DNA from: a virus
Direction: 5' to 3' (one strand)
Length of the DNA: 63,411 nucleotides
IMG/VR virus record: IMGVR_UViG_3300030106_000472
Span: 1-63,411 of that record
Shown here: positions 30,069 through 39,711 of the stretch, piece by piece
Layout: each line of letters opens with the position of its first letter
How positions within the stretch are numbered: position 1 is the first letter of the stretch
Made by a program: the position numbers and the translations under genes
The notes under the pieces: generated by a model
The model's input: only the letters and a program-made list of their open reading frames with translations
Database searches by the model: none
Told to the model about the DNA's origin: nothing

Positions 30069-31238
30069 TTATCTCCTTGGTCGGAATCCGCTTTGGAATA
30101 CCTGTGTTGTTAGTGTATCACCTTGTCCGTTCATCGGCAACATGGAAATACCTTTGTTTAAATATCCACCGCCTTTTGCTCCTGTTGGTGCCATAGCGAT
30201 AGGTCTGAGTCTTTCATCAAAATCATCAGGAGGAGGAACACGTATTATATCGTCTCTAGGTGGTTTTCTTGGTGGTGGTTTTACTATAACTGGTGGAGGT
30301 GGTAGTTCAAATCCAGGAGCTTGACCAAACTGTTGAGGAGTCATTTTCTTAATTAAAGGTGCTGTTCCACTGTCTGTTGAATACGGTGTGTATGGATTAC
30401 TGATTGGTTCGCCTGTGTAATAGTTTGTTGGTCCTGTGGGTGTTTTTATTATATCATCTATGCCTGGATCTATAGGATCAGGGTCTATGATTGGTGGGGT
30501 ATATGGTGGGAAGATAGTGTCATCAAACGGTGGTTCACCAATACCGTTATAAAAATCTTCTTCATTAATATCAAAATATCCAGGAATCATTCCAGCAAGA
30601 TCGTTTCCAGGAATATTAAAAATATTAGTGTATGGATTGTCTACAGGAGCAACTGGATTTGCTGGAGGCGTGTTTATAGGAATAACTGGTTCGTCTACTA
30701 TATAGTTTCCAAAACCAGTGTCTTTAAAATCTCTTACAAAATCTTCTCGTCCTCCTTCTCCTGGAAAAGGTAAACTAACCACAGGATCTGTTGCTGGAAT
30801 AATATCAGGAGCAGCTTCTACTGGTTCTCTTTCAGACCTTATAAGTGGAGGTACAAAAGGTACACTAATTTCATTAGGCATACGTGATACTGTTGGTTCT
30901 CTTGGTGGTGTAAAAGCAGCTATGCCTTCAGGAACAAAAGGAACTTGTGATAAATTTAATATTTCAGGAAGCGTGGCTATACCTTGTTCTATCTCAGTTG
31001 CTTGGGTGTTTTTAAAATCAGCAACATCAGCCTCGTATTGATCAGTTGCATTATTAATTGCGTCATTCGCTTCTTTTCTAACAGTTACTGCTTCAAGAGC
31101 TTTATTAATAGAGTCTTGATCAACATTAGGAGCTACATAATCAAAAGAAGGAACTCTAAGCTCAGGTTCTCTTTCTATAGACATGAAGTCGTCTCTAGGC
31201 AGTCCTGGAATTCTAAATCCTCTTATTCCACCTATCAT
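30069..31238 (-). CDS. Pro-rich virion-type protein (389 aa)
   Basis: Low-complexity, Pro/Asp/Ile-rich through most of its length (TPPANPVAP, DPDPIDPGIDD, PPPPVIVKPPPRKPPRDD). One helical stretch near residues 40-80 and a Gly end with GAKGGGYLNKG. Such extended proteins in this position are usually internal or tail-associated. It overlaps the 1136 aa protein gene by one base and has GGAGATAAT-type spacing to the next gene. Confidence 0.6.
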   Translation of the reverse strand: MIGGIRGFRIPGLPRDDFMSIEREPELRVPSFDYVAPNVDQDSINKALEAVTVRKEANDAINNATDQYEADVADFKNTQATEIEQGIATLPEILNLSQVPFVPEGIAAFTPPREPTVSRMPNEISVPFVPPLIRSEREPVEAAPDIIPATDPVVSLPFPGEGGREDFVRDFKDTGFGNYIVDEPVIPINTPPANPVAPVDNPYTNIFNIPGNDLAGMIPGYFDINEEDFYNGIGEPPFDDTIFPPYTPPIIDPDPIDPGIDDIIKTPTGPTNYYTGEPISNPYTPYSTDSGTAPLIKKMTPQQFGQAPGFELPPPPVIVKPPPRKPPRDDIIRVPPPDDFDERLRPIAMAPTGAKGGGYLNKGISMLPMNGQGDTLTTQVFQSGFRPRR

Positions 31239-34200
31239 TATATTCCTCCTGTCATTTCTAGAACTCTTTCAGGAATAGGAAGCACTGGTGTTTCTGGGGT
31301 TTTTTGTGTTTTATCTATTTCGTCATAATATTGCATTTCGTTTCCTAAATCTCTAGCATGTACAAAACCATAAGCACTTAAAAATCTTATAAATGTTTGT
31401 GTGTTTTGAACACCTTGTGCCATTTTCATAGTCTGCTCAAATAATTCAGGGTCTAATAACATTCTTCCGATAAACTCACGTGAACGATTAGCTTGGCTAT
31501 TTGAAATAGCTGTTATTCTTCTACCTGTTTGTGTTAAAGGAGCAATTAATAATCTTTGTAACATCCTAGCACCTTCGATATTAGCACCTGCTCCGTACTC
31601 ACCTCTAGTTAAATCACGTACTACACCCTCACTAGGTAATGCTCCTAGTTCTCGTTGTACCATATCGTCTAATATTTTAATATTTTTTACAAAGTCTGGA
31701 CCGTCTTTACCTAATAAAGGAACTATAAAATTGTCAAACGTAAGTGCGGGACCTACAACATCTTCGGGACCAAAACCTTCAGTCAATAATTTATTTAAAG
31801 CTATATCGTCTAACTCAAAAGCACCACCTGTTCCTTGTCTAGGTTTTAATATTTCATCTAAAAGATATCGTTTAGTGACTTGTGCCATCTGTTCTTCTAA
31901 TATAGGGTCGCCTTTAACTATGTTTGTGATATATTGAATATCATCTAATAAAATTCCTGATTGTTTTTGTGTTCTACCTGTAGCTAGGATAGACTCAACA
32001 ATATTAGCTACTCGTCTATCGGGATCAACAGAAGATAAACCAACACGAGCTTCTATTTTTAAAATATTTTGTTCTATTTTCGTTAAATCATCGATAACTT
32101 TATCAAAACTTCTTTTATTATTAAATCTAGAAATAAAATTATCATCTCCAAAAATTGCTCTTAATGTTGCTTCGTTTTCTTTTCTAAATTTTCTAAAATC
32201 ACGTGCTATTTGCAAAGGTGTTCTGTCAGGGTTTTGTAAAATTTCTCTTTGTATATAAGCAGCTACACCGTTTTGTATATCTAAAACCTCATCAGCCCCA
32301 TCACGTTTTAATAACGTCATTAAATCAGTAACTACTGTGTTTGTTTTACTACCTTTTGCTGTAGTGTTGAGTAAATACTCTGCAACTTTTTCAGGTCTTT
32401 GTTCTAATATAGAACGCACTGCTTGTGAATTAGCTAACTCTATTGCTGCTTTTTGATTTGACCAAGCGATTTTTAAATCATCGCCGTATTTATTTGTGTT
32501 TATCCAATTTTCTAGTTCTGCTTTTCTTGTAAGTGGTATACCTGATTCAGCCGAAGCCCCTTCTCGCAACAACCTATTCATTTGTTGTTCTAAACCACGT
32601 TCTAAGTTTCTTGCTTGTTGTGCTGCTTTTATATTATTAGTTGTACTAGCGAACTCGTTTAATGCTACTCTAGAATCATTAAGTTCTTTTAATGAAAAAT
32701 TAGGAGATTCAAAACCTCCTTTGCCTTTTGGACCTATGCCTCTTAATCTATTTAAAGTATTTCTAGTTCCAGCAGGTATTTGTTCAAATAATAATTTAAC
32801 AGCTTCGTCAGATTCAACAGAACGAAATAATTTATCCGTCTCGCCTTTTCTTAAATTTAACCAATCCTGTGCGGGTTTTCTTGTATATCCTGCTCCCGTT
32901 GTTAAGTTAACATAACGTGGGTTGTTTAAAGCGTCGTTCCATGCTTGATTATACGGAAGCATATAGTTTGTTTTTATTTCTTTTAATCTACTTTGCGTCC
33001 TTTCGAACAAAGGTCCACTAGAAGCGTTAGGGTTGTCAACTTGTTTAAGTAATGTGCTACCTGCTAATGATGCATCGTCACCGACAGCCCCGACCTGAAG
33101 TCTTACTTTATCAATCATTTCGTAAGCTTGGTCATTAAAAGCATCTATATCTTTTTGAGCTAAATCTCTAATACCCGTACCTAACGTTGCTGCTGTAACA
33201 TCTGTTGTTGTTTTAGGTCCTATTTTTTCACTTAAAGTTATTACAAACCTATCAATAACTTCTTGATTACCTAATTTTATTTGTTCATACGCTTCTCTTA
33301 AATCAACGTCGTCAGCATATTTCAAAAATAAAGTTTCTAAATCAGCTCCTTCTGTTGTACCTGAACGAGCTCCAAGTGTTGGGTTGTAATTTTTTAAGTC
33401 TAGTTCAAACCGCTTAGCTAGTTCTTCTATTTGCTCATTAATTTGTTTTACTGAAGTTGCATCACCATATAATATTCCTGGTGTTAAACTCGGGTCTCCT
33501 GTTTCACGGGCTCTTGCTTCTTGTAAAAGGTCGTCTATTTTTTCATAATAACTTGGCGGTACGTCTTTACCTGTCATCATTTTCCAAACTTTAGGTATTA
33601 GTTGTGCTCCTGTACTTATAACCGCAGTACCACCAAAAGCAAAAGCACCAATCATTCCTGACTCTCTTAATATTTCATCAAAATCTCTGTCATGAGCCCC
33701 CATTTGTAATCCAGCAGTTAAACGTAGAAAATCTCCACCTGCTGCACCTGCTGCTGCTAAACCAGACAAACCTAAAACTTTTCCTGCTTTTTTGTATAAT
33801 TTGTCATCTAAACCAGTGCTTTTAGTAAATTTTTTACTACCCCAAACTGTTAAAGCTATGTCTCCCGCGAGAGCTGGAAACTCTTGTACTATAAAATTAA
33901 AAGTATCTTCTTTAGTAACGAAAGGCGTGTTTAATAATTGATACTCGTCAGCTCCTTCAGGTCTGTACGCTAACCCTAACGAAGGTTCACTAGGGTTTAT
34001 GTATCTAAACTCACCGTCAGGTAGTCCGTGTTGTTCGGCTAAATATTTAAAATCTTCTATAGTCATGTTTCTAGGAGCAAAAGCTAATTTACTTCTAAAA
34101 CCTGCACCATTTAAAAAAGTATCAAACTGTAATTCATTCGCAGGATCAAAACCAAGAGACGCTATCTTTTTTGCTTTTTCTAATCCCCAAGGCTCACCAG

Positions 34201-34648
34201 GAGCTGCACCCAAATTTTGTAAGTTAGGATCATCAGGCATAGGTGGTCGTGTGTATGCACCAGGATTGTCTTCAGACCATTTACGAAGTTTTTCGTTATA
34301 CGCATCTCTTTTATCTTGGTCTGCGTTATAGCTGTCTAACTGAGCCATATACTGAGGATGACGTTCATACATATCGTATTCAATAGGTGGTCTATTATAA
34401 GGAGCAACTCTATTTTCCCAATCAATAGCGTTTTCTATTTTTGCTAATTGTTCTTTATCATAAATAAGAGCAGCTCTTGATTTAATATCAGGACTAAACA
34501 CATGAGTTGCTAATTCTAATTCTTTAGGAGATAACAAAGAACCATAAGTAACATTTGGATTATCTTTAAGAGTTTTATTAGCTAAACTATTCGCTGCTTG
34601 ACTTCTTAAACTTAAAAACTCATCTAACTGTTCTTGAGTAACGTCCAT
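31238..34648 (-). CDS. Large internal virion / DNA-ejection-type protein (1136 aa)
   Basis: The largest protein of the window. Mostly helical, with a hydrophobic, Ala/Gly-rich region at about 255-350 (GLSGLAAAGAAGGDFLRL, GAFAFGGTAVISTGAQ) that could enter a membrane. Long charged helices follow (LEQQMNRLLREGA, KVIDDLTKIEQN). Size, position next to other Gly/Ala-rich proteins and the absence of a tape measure suggest an internal core protein like those that podoviruses eject, such as T7 gp16. I see no lysozyme or other catalytic motif. Confidence 0.6.
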   Translation of the reverse strand: MDVTQEQLDEFLSLRSQAANSLANKTLKDNPNVTYGSLLSPKELELATHVFSPDIKSRAALIYDKEQLAKIENAIDWENRVAPYNRPPIEYDMYERHPQYMAQLDSYNADQDKRDAYNEKLRKWSEDNPGAYTRPPMPDDPNLQNLGAAPGEPWGLEKAKKIASLGFDPANELQFDTFLNGAGFRSKLAFAPRNMTIEDFKYLAEQHGLPDGEFRYINPSEPSLGLAYRPEGADEYQLLNTPFVTKEDTFNFIVQEFPALAGDIALTVWGSKKFTKSTGLDDKLYKKAGKVLGLSGLAAAGAAGGDFLRLTAGLQMGAHDRDFDEILRESGMIGAFAFGGTAVISTGAQLIPKVWKMMTGKDVPPSYYEKIDDLLQEARARETGDPSLTPGILYGDATSVKQINEQIEELAKRFELDLKNYNPTLGARSGTTEGADLETLFLKYADDVDLREAYEQIKLGNQEVIDRFVITLSEKIGPKTTTDVTAATLGTGIRDLAQKDIDAFNDQAYEMIDKVRLQVGAVGDDASLAGSTLLKQVDNPNASSGPLFERTQSRLKEIKTNYMLPYNQAWNDALNNPRYVNLTTGAGYTRKPAQDWLNLRKGETDKLFRSVESDEAVKLLFEQIPAGTRNTLNRLRGIGPKGKGGFESPNFSLKELNDSRVALNEFASTTNNIKAAQQARNLERGLEQQMNRLLREGASAESGIPLTRKAELENWINTNKYGDDLKIAWSNQKAAIELANSQAVRSILEQRPEKVAEYLLNTTAKGSKTNTVVTDLMTLLKRDGADEVLDIQNGVAAYIQREILQNPDRTPLQIARDFRKFRKENEATLRAIFGDDNFISRFNNKRSFDKVIDDLTKIEQNILKIEARVGLSSVDPDRRVANIVESILATGRTQKQSGILLDDIQYITNIVKGDPILEEQMAQVTKRYLLDEILKPRQGTGGAFELDDIALNKLLTEGFGPEDVVGPALTFDNFIVPLLGKDGPDFVKNIKILDDMVQRELGALPSEGVVRDLTRGEYGAGANIEGARMLQRLLIAPLTQTGRRITAISNSQANRSREFIGRMLLDPELFEQTMKMAQGVQNTQTFIRFLSAYGFVHARDLGNEMQYYDEIDKTQKTPETPVLPIPERVLEMTGGI

Positions 34649-34649
34649 A

Positions 34650-36335
34650 TTATTTATATAAATCCTCTATGGCTTTTAAATCTTCTTCTAATTTAGTAGT
34701 TACATCTACTTTTGTTTGGTTTGGGTTAGGATTAAATTCTGTTCCTGCACGTCTTTTATGTTTTTGATAAAGTACAACATCAGGCACTTTACTGTAACGT
34801 GAATAAAAGTTTTTAAATTGATATCCTTGTGAATTAGTAAAATCAGGAACTCCGTCAACCATAGGAGGCTGCCAATAACCAGCAAGAATACTTGTAAACA
34901 TTTGATCACCTAAATCATAACGACCTGATTGTATGTTATTTAACGATATAGTTCCTTGTACTACGTTATCTGTTTGTCTAACTAACGTATCTACAAAACC
35001 TAATATATTATCTTTAGCTGTTTGTGCATCTTGTGTAGCACCGAAACCTACCATTTGTAAATGGAAAGCTAAATCTTTATCAGATAATGTTCTACCTGTT
35101 TGACCATTAGCCGCTGCTGCTGCATAAGCTAACTGTAACATCGTAGCTCTAGTTCTTACATTGTTATACGCCATGTCTCCTAACGAAGCTCTAAAGCTAA
35201 CTTCTGGATTACCTTTTTCAAAAGCTTCCATAGCCGCTATCATTTGTTTATCATCTCCAGACTGTATAGCTTGGTATAGTTGTTTAGCTAATTGACCAGA
35301 ACCTTCTCTACCGTTTGATCCTGCTACGTTATTTTGTATATCATCTGCGTTAGCGAAAGCTCTCAGTACATCTCCACCACCCATATAAGATAATACTTGG
35401 TTTGCGTTAGCTGTTGCACTGTTTAAAAAGTTACCAATACTAGTTACTGTGGTTAATGGGTTTTGAGTAGGATCTGCTATACCTTGATCAAGCATTCTAA
35501 CCATTTCGTTAGTAAGTGTCATTGTTCCTAATAAAGCAGTATCTTTAGCGTTTAATTCTCCATCTTTTTTACTTAAATCAACTAGACGTGGGTCTTTTAA
35601 TTGAGCAGCTAATGATTGTGTTGGTTTATACTTTTGTTCTATCCAGTTACCTTCTAGTTCTCGAATGTTTGTGTATCCTGATTTATCATCATTCATTACA
35701 TAACTCTCTCCTCTTGGATCAACAAAACCACTACGATAATCATTAATACCTAATCTAGCTTTATCCACATCTTCAAATGTTTTATATTGCAAATTGTTTA
35801 CATCTTTTAATGCTTCTTTTAAAAACGCTGCTCTGCTTGTTTCTTTACTTAGTCTAGATTTTTCTTTTTGAGCATCAATAGCCAAAGAAGTAGCGGCATA
35901 ATCTTTTGCTCCTCTACCCATTTGACTACCTATAATCATATTAATAATTTCGTCCATGCCAAATCTATCTTTTTCTTCAGGTTCGCCGAACTGTCTATAT
36001 GCGTCTAGTTGTGCCATTTTTCTTTGATTACTTAACACATCATCTAAATTAGTTCCCTCACTTAATCCACCAATACTTTCTAAATATTGTGCGTCAGTCA
36101 TAGTTTCAGGTTTACCTTTAAACAACCCCATAATCCCCTCTACTGCTATAGGTAAAAGAGGAGCTAGTGTTTCTTTTAATTCAGGTTCAGGTGTACGTCT
36201 TACAGGTCCACGAGCCGTTGGAAACCTCATTTGTGTCGGAGCTAGTTTAACAGGGGTGATTCCTAAACCTTCTTTAGGACCTCCAAAAGTTGGAAAAGGT
36301 AAAAACCCTCCTATACCTCTATTACCGTTAGCCAC
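34650..36335 (-). CDS. Structural-type protein (561 aa), GTG start
   Basis: It starts GTG at 36335 with AGGAGG 8 nt upstream. The N-terminus is Gly/Pro-rich (GGFLPFPTFGGPKEG); the middle is helical, with NFLNSATANANQVLSYMGGGD and MLQLAYAAAAANGQTGR; the C-terminus is charged (KVDVTTKLEEDLKAIEDL). Probably an internal or ejection protein, by context. Confidence 0.6.
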   Translation of the reverse strand: MANGNRGIGGFLPFPTFGGPKEGLGITPVKLAPTQMRFPTARGPVRRTPEPELKETLAPLLPIAVEGIMGLFKGKPETMTDAQYLESIGGLSEGTNLDDVLSNQRKMAQLDAYRQFGEPEEKDRFGMDEIINMIIGSQMGRGAKDYAATSLAIDAQKEKSRLSKETSRAAFLKEALKDVNNLQYKTFEDVDKARLGINDYRSGFVDPRGESYVMNDDKSGYTNIRELEGNWIEQKYKPTQSLAAQLKDPRLVDLSKKDGELNAKDTALLGTMTLTNEMVRMLDQGIADPTQNPLTTVTSIGNFLNSATANANQVLSYMGGGDVLRAFANADDIQNNVAGSNGREGSGQLAKQLYQAIQSGDDKQMIAAMEAFEKGNPEVSFRASLGDMAYNNVRTRATMLQLAYAAAAANGQTGRTLSDKDLAFHLQMVGFGATQDAQTAKDNILGFVDTLVRQTDNVVQGTISLNNIQSGRYDLGDQMFTSILAGYWQPPMVDGVPDFTNSQGYQFKNFYSRYSKVPDVVLYQKHKRRAGTEFNPNPNQTKVDVTTKLEEDLKAIEDLYK

Positions 36336-38001
36336 CGTACATTCCTCCTAGTCCAGGAAGGTTCGTGAAAGGATATTGGAATGATGGAGGTTGTTGAATA
36401 CTTGCTATACCTCCGCCCATTCCACCGACTGGACCGTATTGACTTAAAGTATTTGGTGAACCGCCCGCATAACCAAAACCACCTGCCATAGGTCCAAGAG
36501 AAGCTGTAAGTGCTCCAACGTTTTGTAATGTTTGCATAGGTAAGTTGTATTGACCAACAAAGTTTTGGTAATTTAAGTCCATTAACGACTGTTGTCTACC
36601 TCTACCTAATCCGCCCATACCCATCATTGATTGAATATCTTGTTGTTGTAGTTGTGGTAATAAACTAGCCATACCGCCGTATTGACCACCGAAACCACTT
36701 AACGCACCTGCTGTTTGTTGACCTAGTCCTGCTAATCCTTGACCGCCTTGTAAACCCATACCAAATTGCTGTTGTCCTAAAGAACCTAATTGTGCTCCAC
36801 GTTGCATTTGGTTAGTAAATTGTTGTTGGTCTAATGTATTTAAAGCTTGACCCCTAGCTAGTGCGTTATCAACTGCTGCTTGTTCCGAAGCATTTAATGC
36901 TTGACCTGTTGCTAATTTAGCTTGTGCTTGTTGTGCTTCTAAACTACCGAGTTGTGCTGCTCTGCTTAATGCGTTTTGAGCTTCTGTTGTAGAAAGGTCT
37001 CCGAATTGTCTTCCTCTGGCTAGTGCTGCAGAACCTTCTTGTCCTGCGAAGCCTCCTTCTTGTCCTGCTAACCCTGCTTGTAACCCAGCAAAACCTGCTT
37101 GTCTAGCTTGTTGTGATTCAAATGCTTGTTGTGCTCTATTAGCTGCGTCTTGATAACCTCCACTACGAATAGCTCCTATTTGTTCTGCTGCTCCTCTTCC
37201 TATGTCTGCTGCTAATTCTTCACGTCTCATTCTTGATCTAGCACCACCAAAAGCACCACCACTAACAGCTTCATCTCTAAGCCCCATGTCGCTTTTAGCT
37301 AAACCTTCTCTAACATCTTTTAATGTTTGTTGTACTACATCTTCTTCAAACGGATTATAAAAACTTCCTATTCCTCTAGGATCAAAACGACCTGTAGAAC
37401 CATAACCTGCTTGTTCTGCTCTACTTAATCCTCTCCTTGCTCCTCTAAAATCTGGTCGTGCTGAAGCTGTTTCTAATCTAGCTAAGTCTAAATTAGGTGC
37501 TCCTGCTCTTGTTAACTGTTGAGCTTCCCCAAAAGAAGGAACTCCTCCTCTAAGGTAATCTCTGCCTGATTGACCAAATCTAGCACCTTCTATAAGTCCT
37601 CTACCTGATTGATCAAATCTTGCGTCTTGTGTAATCCCTGCTCCTAATGCAGATAATCCTCTACCCGCACCAAGTCCTCTAGATATTTCGTCTTGACCTC
37701 TCATGAGAGAGCCTCTAGAAATACCTGCTGCTTCGTCTAATAAACCTGCTTGTGCTCCTAAATACGGTCTATAACTACCAATCGCTTGATCTGCAAGTTG
37801 CATACCATAAAGTTCTCTAGGGTCGAAACCCGCTACCCTTTGTCCTGTATACGTAAACGGACTAGAATCCGCTTCACCCAGTTGACTAAATTGTTGTCTT
37901 AAAAACTGTTGTGCGTACGGGAATATATCCTGTTGTAAAAATTGCCCTATATACGGGGCGGGGGCTTGACTGGAATATTCTTGTTCTTCTCTACTAGCCA
38001 T
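36328..38001 (-). CDS. Gln/Gly/Ala-rich internal virion-type protein (557 aa)
   Basis: Start set at 38001 (MASREEQEY), which slightly overlaps the upstream gene. A conserved-looking core reads FYNPFEEDVVQQTLKDV then AVSGGAFGGARSRM (about 210-260), which I recall in other marine podovirus proteins. Long Gln/Ala repeats follow (ALARGQALNTLDQQQF) and a Gly-rich tail ends the protein. Likely part of the internal core or ejection machinery. Confidence 0.65.
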   Translation of the reverse strand: MASREEQEYSSQAPAPYIGQFLQQDIFPYAQQFLRQQFSQLGEADSSPFTYTGQRVAGFDPRELYGMQLADQAIGSYRPYLGAQAGLLDEAAGISRGSLMRGQDEISRGLGAGRGLSALGAGITQDARFDQSGRGLIEGARFGQSGRDYLRGGVPSFGEAQQLTRAGAPNLDLARLETASARPDFRGARRGLSRAEQAGYGSTGRFDPRGIGSFYNPFEEDVVQQTLKDVREGLAKSDMGLRDEAVSGGAFGGARSRMRREELAADIGRGAAEQIGAIRSGGYQDAANRAQQAFESQQARQAGFAGLQAGLAGQEGGFAGQEGSAALARGRQFGDLSTTEAQNALSRAAQLGSLEAQQAQAKLATGQALNASEQAAVDNALARGQALNTLDQQQFTNQMQRGAQLGSLGQQQFGMGLQGGQGLAGLGQQTAGALSGFGGQYGGMASLLPQLQQQDIQSMMGMGGLGRGRQQSLMDLNYQNFVGQYNLPMQTLQNVGALTASLGPMAGGFGYAGGSPNTLSQYGPVGGMGGGIASIQQPPSFQYPFTNLPGLGGMYGG

Positions 38002-38974
38002 ATCTCTTATTACCTGCTTTATTAAATGCATCTAATCTAGCAATACCCATAGCATGACTACCGTCGCCTGCTGCATCGACTGCCGCTTTCGATAACATAT
38101 ATTCTCCGTTACTCGCCATAACAGGAATTAAATCATCTTTAGGACCTCCTGGACCGTGCATAGCACCACCATGAGGCATGAACATAGGTCTTTGTAATAC
38201 TTTACCTTCGTTAGCAAAAGTAACAGTTGAACCACCTATAGGATTCATTTTTAATTTTGATCTTCTTCTAGCTGCGTTTCCAGGAAGTGTTTCAGTTCTA
38301 ACTAAACTTCCTCTAGGTTTATCTTTCCCGCCTAATAATCTTTGGAATATTGCTGTTCCTATGTCTCCTAATCCTTTATACATCGCAGCAGAAACCATAG
38401 GGTCTTGACCCTCTATAAATTGTTCCATTTTTTCCAATCTACTTAATTCCATTTCAGGAAGTTCTGGAGGAGTTATTTCAGGACTCAAATCCGCAAACAT
38501 CTGTTCTTCCATTAAGTCTTCAGGATCAGGCATTTCTATTTCAGAAAAATTTACATCTAAAACACCTGTTGTCATTTCAGGAGGGTCTTCAGGAATTAAA
38601 CCTTCTTGTTTTAATAATTCTATAATACCTAAATTACCGCCGTTAGCTCTGTTTAGATAACCACCTACAGCCATACCTGCAAGACCGTATTGATCTAAAT
38701 CAGCTACGTCTACACCCGCTTCTTGTAATTGTCGTAATATAAGTTCTTGTTGACCGTCATCAGGTTTGGCTAAATTTTCGAATTGAAAATCTCCAAACTC
38801 TTGTACTTCACTACCTGCAACAGGAGCTATTTCCATGTCAGGTCCAGGACTTAATGAGGGTGAAGTACCACTGCCGATTTGTGCGGGCATATCAGGATCG
38901 CCAGCAATTTTACTACTTATAACATTAGTTGCAACGCCTACCGCTGTTAATGTTGCTATTACTCCTAAACTCAT
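37994..38974 (-). CDS. Virion-type protein with the GPGGPKDD...GEYMLSKAAV motif (326 aa)
   Basis: The N-terminus matches that of the 601 aa protein at 1578-3383. The C-terminal region GPGGPKDDLIPVMASNGEYM, LSKAAVDAAGDGS and GIARLDAFNKAG is a motif common in phage tail and internal proteins. Glycine motifs (VGGYLNRANGG, MPHGGAMHG) occur in between. It is probably a virion component; no enzymatic motif is seen. Confidence 0.65.
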   Translation of the reverse strand: MSLGVIATLTAVGVATNVISSKIAGDPDMPAQIGSGTSPSLSPGPDMEIAPVAGSEVQEFGDFQFENLAKPDDGQQELILRQLQEAGVDVADLDQYGLAGMAVGGYLNRANGGNLGIIELLKQEGLIPEDPPEMTTGVLDVNFSEIEMPDPEDLMEEQMFADLSPEITPPELPEMELSRLEKMEQFIEGQDPMVSAAMYKGLGDIGTAIFQRLLGGKDKPRGSLVRTETLPGNAARRRSKLKMNPIGGSTVTFANEGKVLQRPMFMPHGGAMHGPGGPKDDLIPVMASNGEYMLSKAAVDAAGDGSHAMGIARLDAFNKAGNKRYG

Positions 38975-39519
38975 GTTAAATCCTCTATAATTTTATCTAT
39001 TTGTTTTACATCGAAACCTTTTAATTTTAGTTTAGAAAAATCATCAACGGTTATTTCGTTTACAACGTCATCAATATTTAAACAATCTGTTCTATGTACT
39101 GTTATAAAAGTACATTCTTCATGTATATATAAAACTCTTTTTGTACCTGCTTCAGTTATTCCATGAAAAGGTGCTTTTATACGCTCTACACCTTTATCAC
39201 TATAAATAGATGCTTCGCCTTTCATAATAAAGAAAGGATGGTTTTTAGAATGTATTTTAGTTGAAACTAGTAAATTTTTAGGCATAACTATTTGTCTTAT
39301 ATACTGACCATCTGCAAAGTTATGCGTAACAGCTCCTTCGGTTTGACCTGTTATTTGATTACTTAGTTCTTGGTTGTTGTTTTCTTCACAGTGTTTAGTA
39401 ATTGCTGCTTCAAACTTTTTTATTTTGTTTTGAAATTTTATTTTGTTTTCTTTATAATCGAAAAACTCGCAAGCTTCCTGATACGATAGTTCAGGATTTT
39501 TAACTAATGCTTTACTCAC
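38971..39519 (-). CDS. Cupin-like protein (182 aa), GTG start
   Basis: A helical N-terminal part (1-60) is followed by a beta-barrel pattern: GQYIRQIVMPKNLL, HSKNHPFFIMKGEASIYS, APFHGITEAGTKRVLYIHE and TFITVHRTD. The His residues fit cupin metal positions, but the role is unknown. Similar proteins are frequent in marine phage structural regions. It starts with GTG, overlapping the stop of the 35 aa gene as TAGTG, and couples ATGA-wise to the next gene. Confidence 0.7.
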   Translation of the reverse strand: MSKALVKNPELSYQEACEFFDYKENKIKFQNKIKKFEAAITKHCEENNNQELSNQITGQTEGAVTHNFADGQYIRQIVMPKNLLVSTKIHSKNHPFFIMKGEASIYSDKGVERIKAPFHGITEAGTKRVLYIHEECTFITVHRTDCLNIDDVVNEITVDDFSKLKLKGFDVKQIDKIIEDLT

Positions 39520-39626
39520 TAGAAGCGGCTCCTAGTTTTTTGTTTCTTTCCTTTAGACGTGTAAATATAGAAGTCAGAACGACTCCCTTTTTTCTTTAGA
39601 TATGTCTTTTTATCTACTCCAGTCAT
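39519..39626 (-). CDS. Small basic protein (35 aa)
   Basis: MTGVDKKTYLKKKGSRSD, then YIYTSKGKKQKTRSRF. GGAG lies 6 nt before the ATG and the stop overlaps the next start as TAGTG. A short palindrome CGTGTTTACACG lies directly upstream (39639-39650). The strong ribosome-binding site and coupling make it a likely gene; its function is unknown. Confidence 0.6.
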   Translation of the reverse strand: MTGVDKKTYLKKKGSRSDFYIYTSKGKKQKTRSRF

Positions 39627-39711
39627 TGGTTCTCCAGCGTGTTTACACGTATTTGCGAGTTAAAGCTCACCCCGTAAGCTGCAGCACAATAGCTGATATA
39701 TTGATTATATA

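Noticed and set aside
39520-39711. Possible tRNA in the gap after the cyclase gene
   Set aside because: No cloverleaf or GTTCRANNC T-loop could be built on either strand; the gap instead holds a 35-codon basic gene and a short palindrome.
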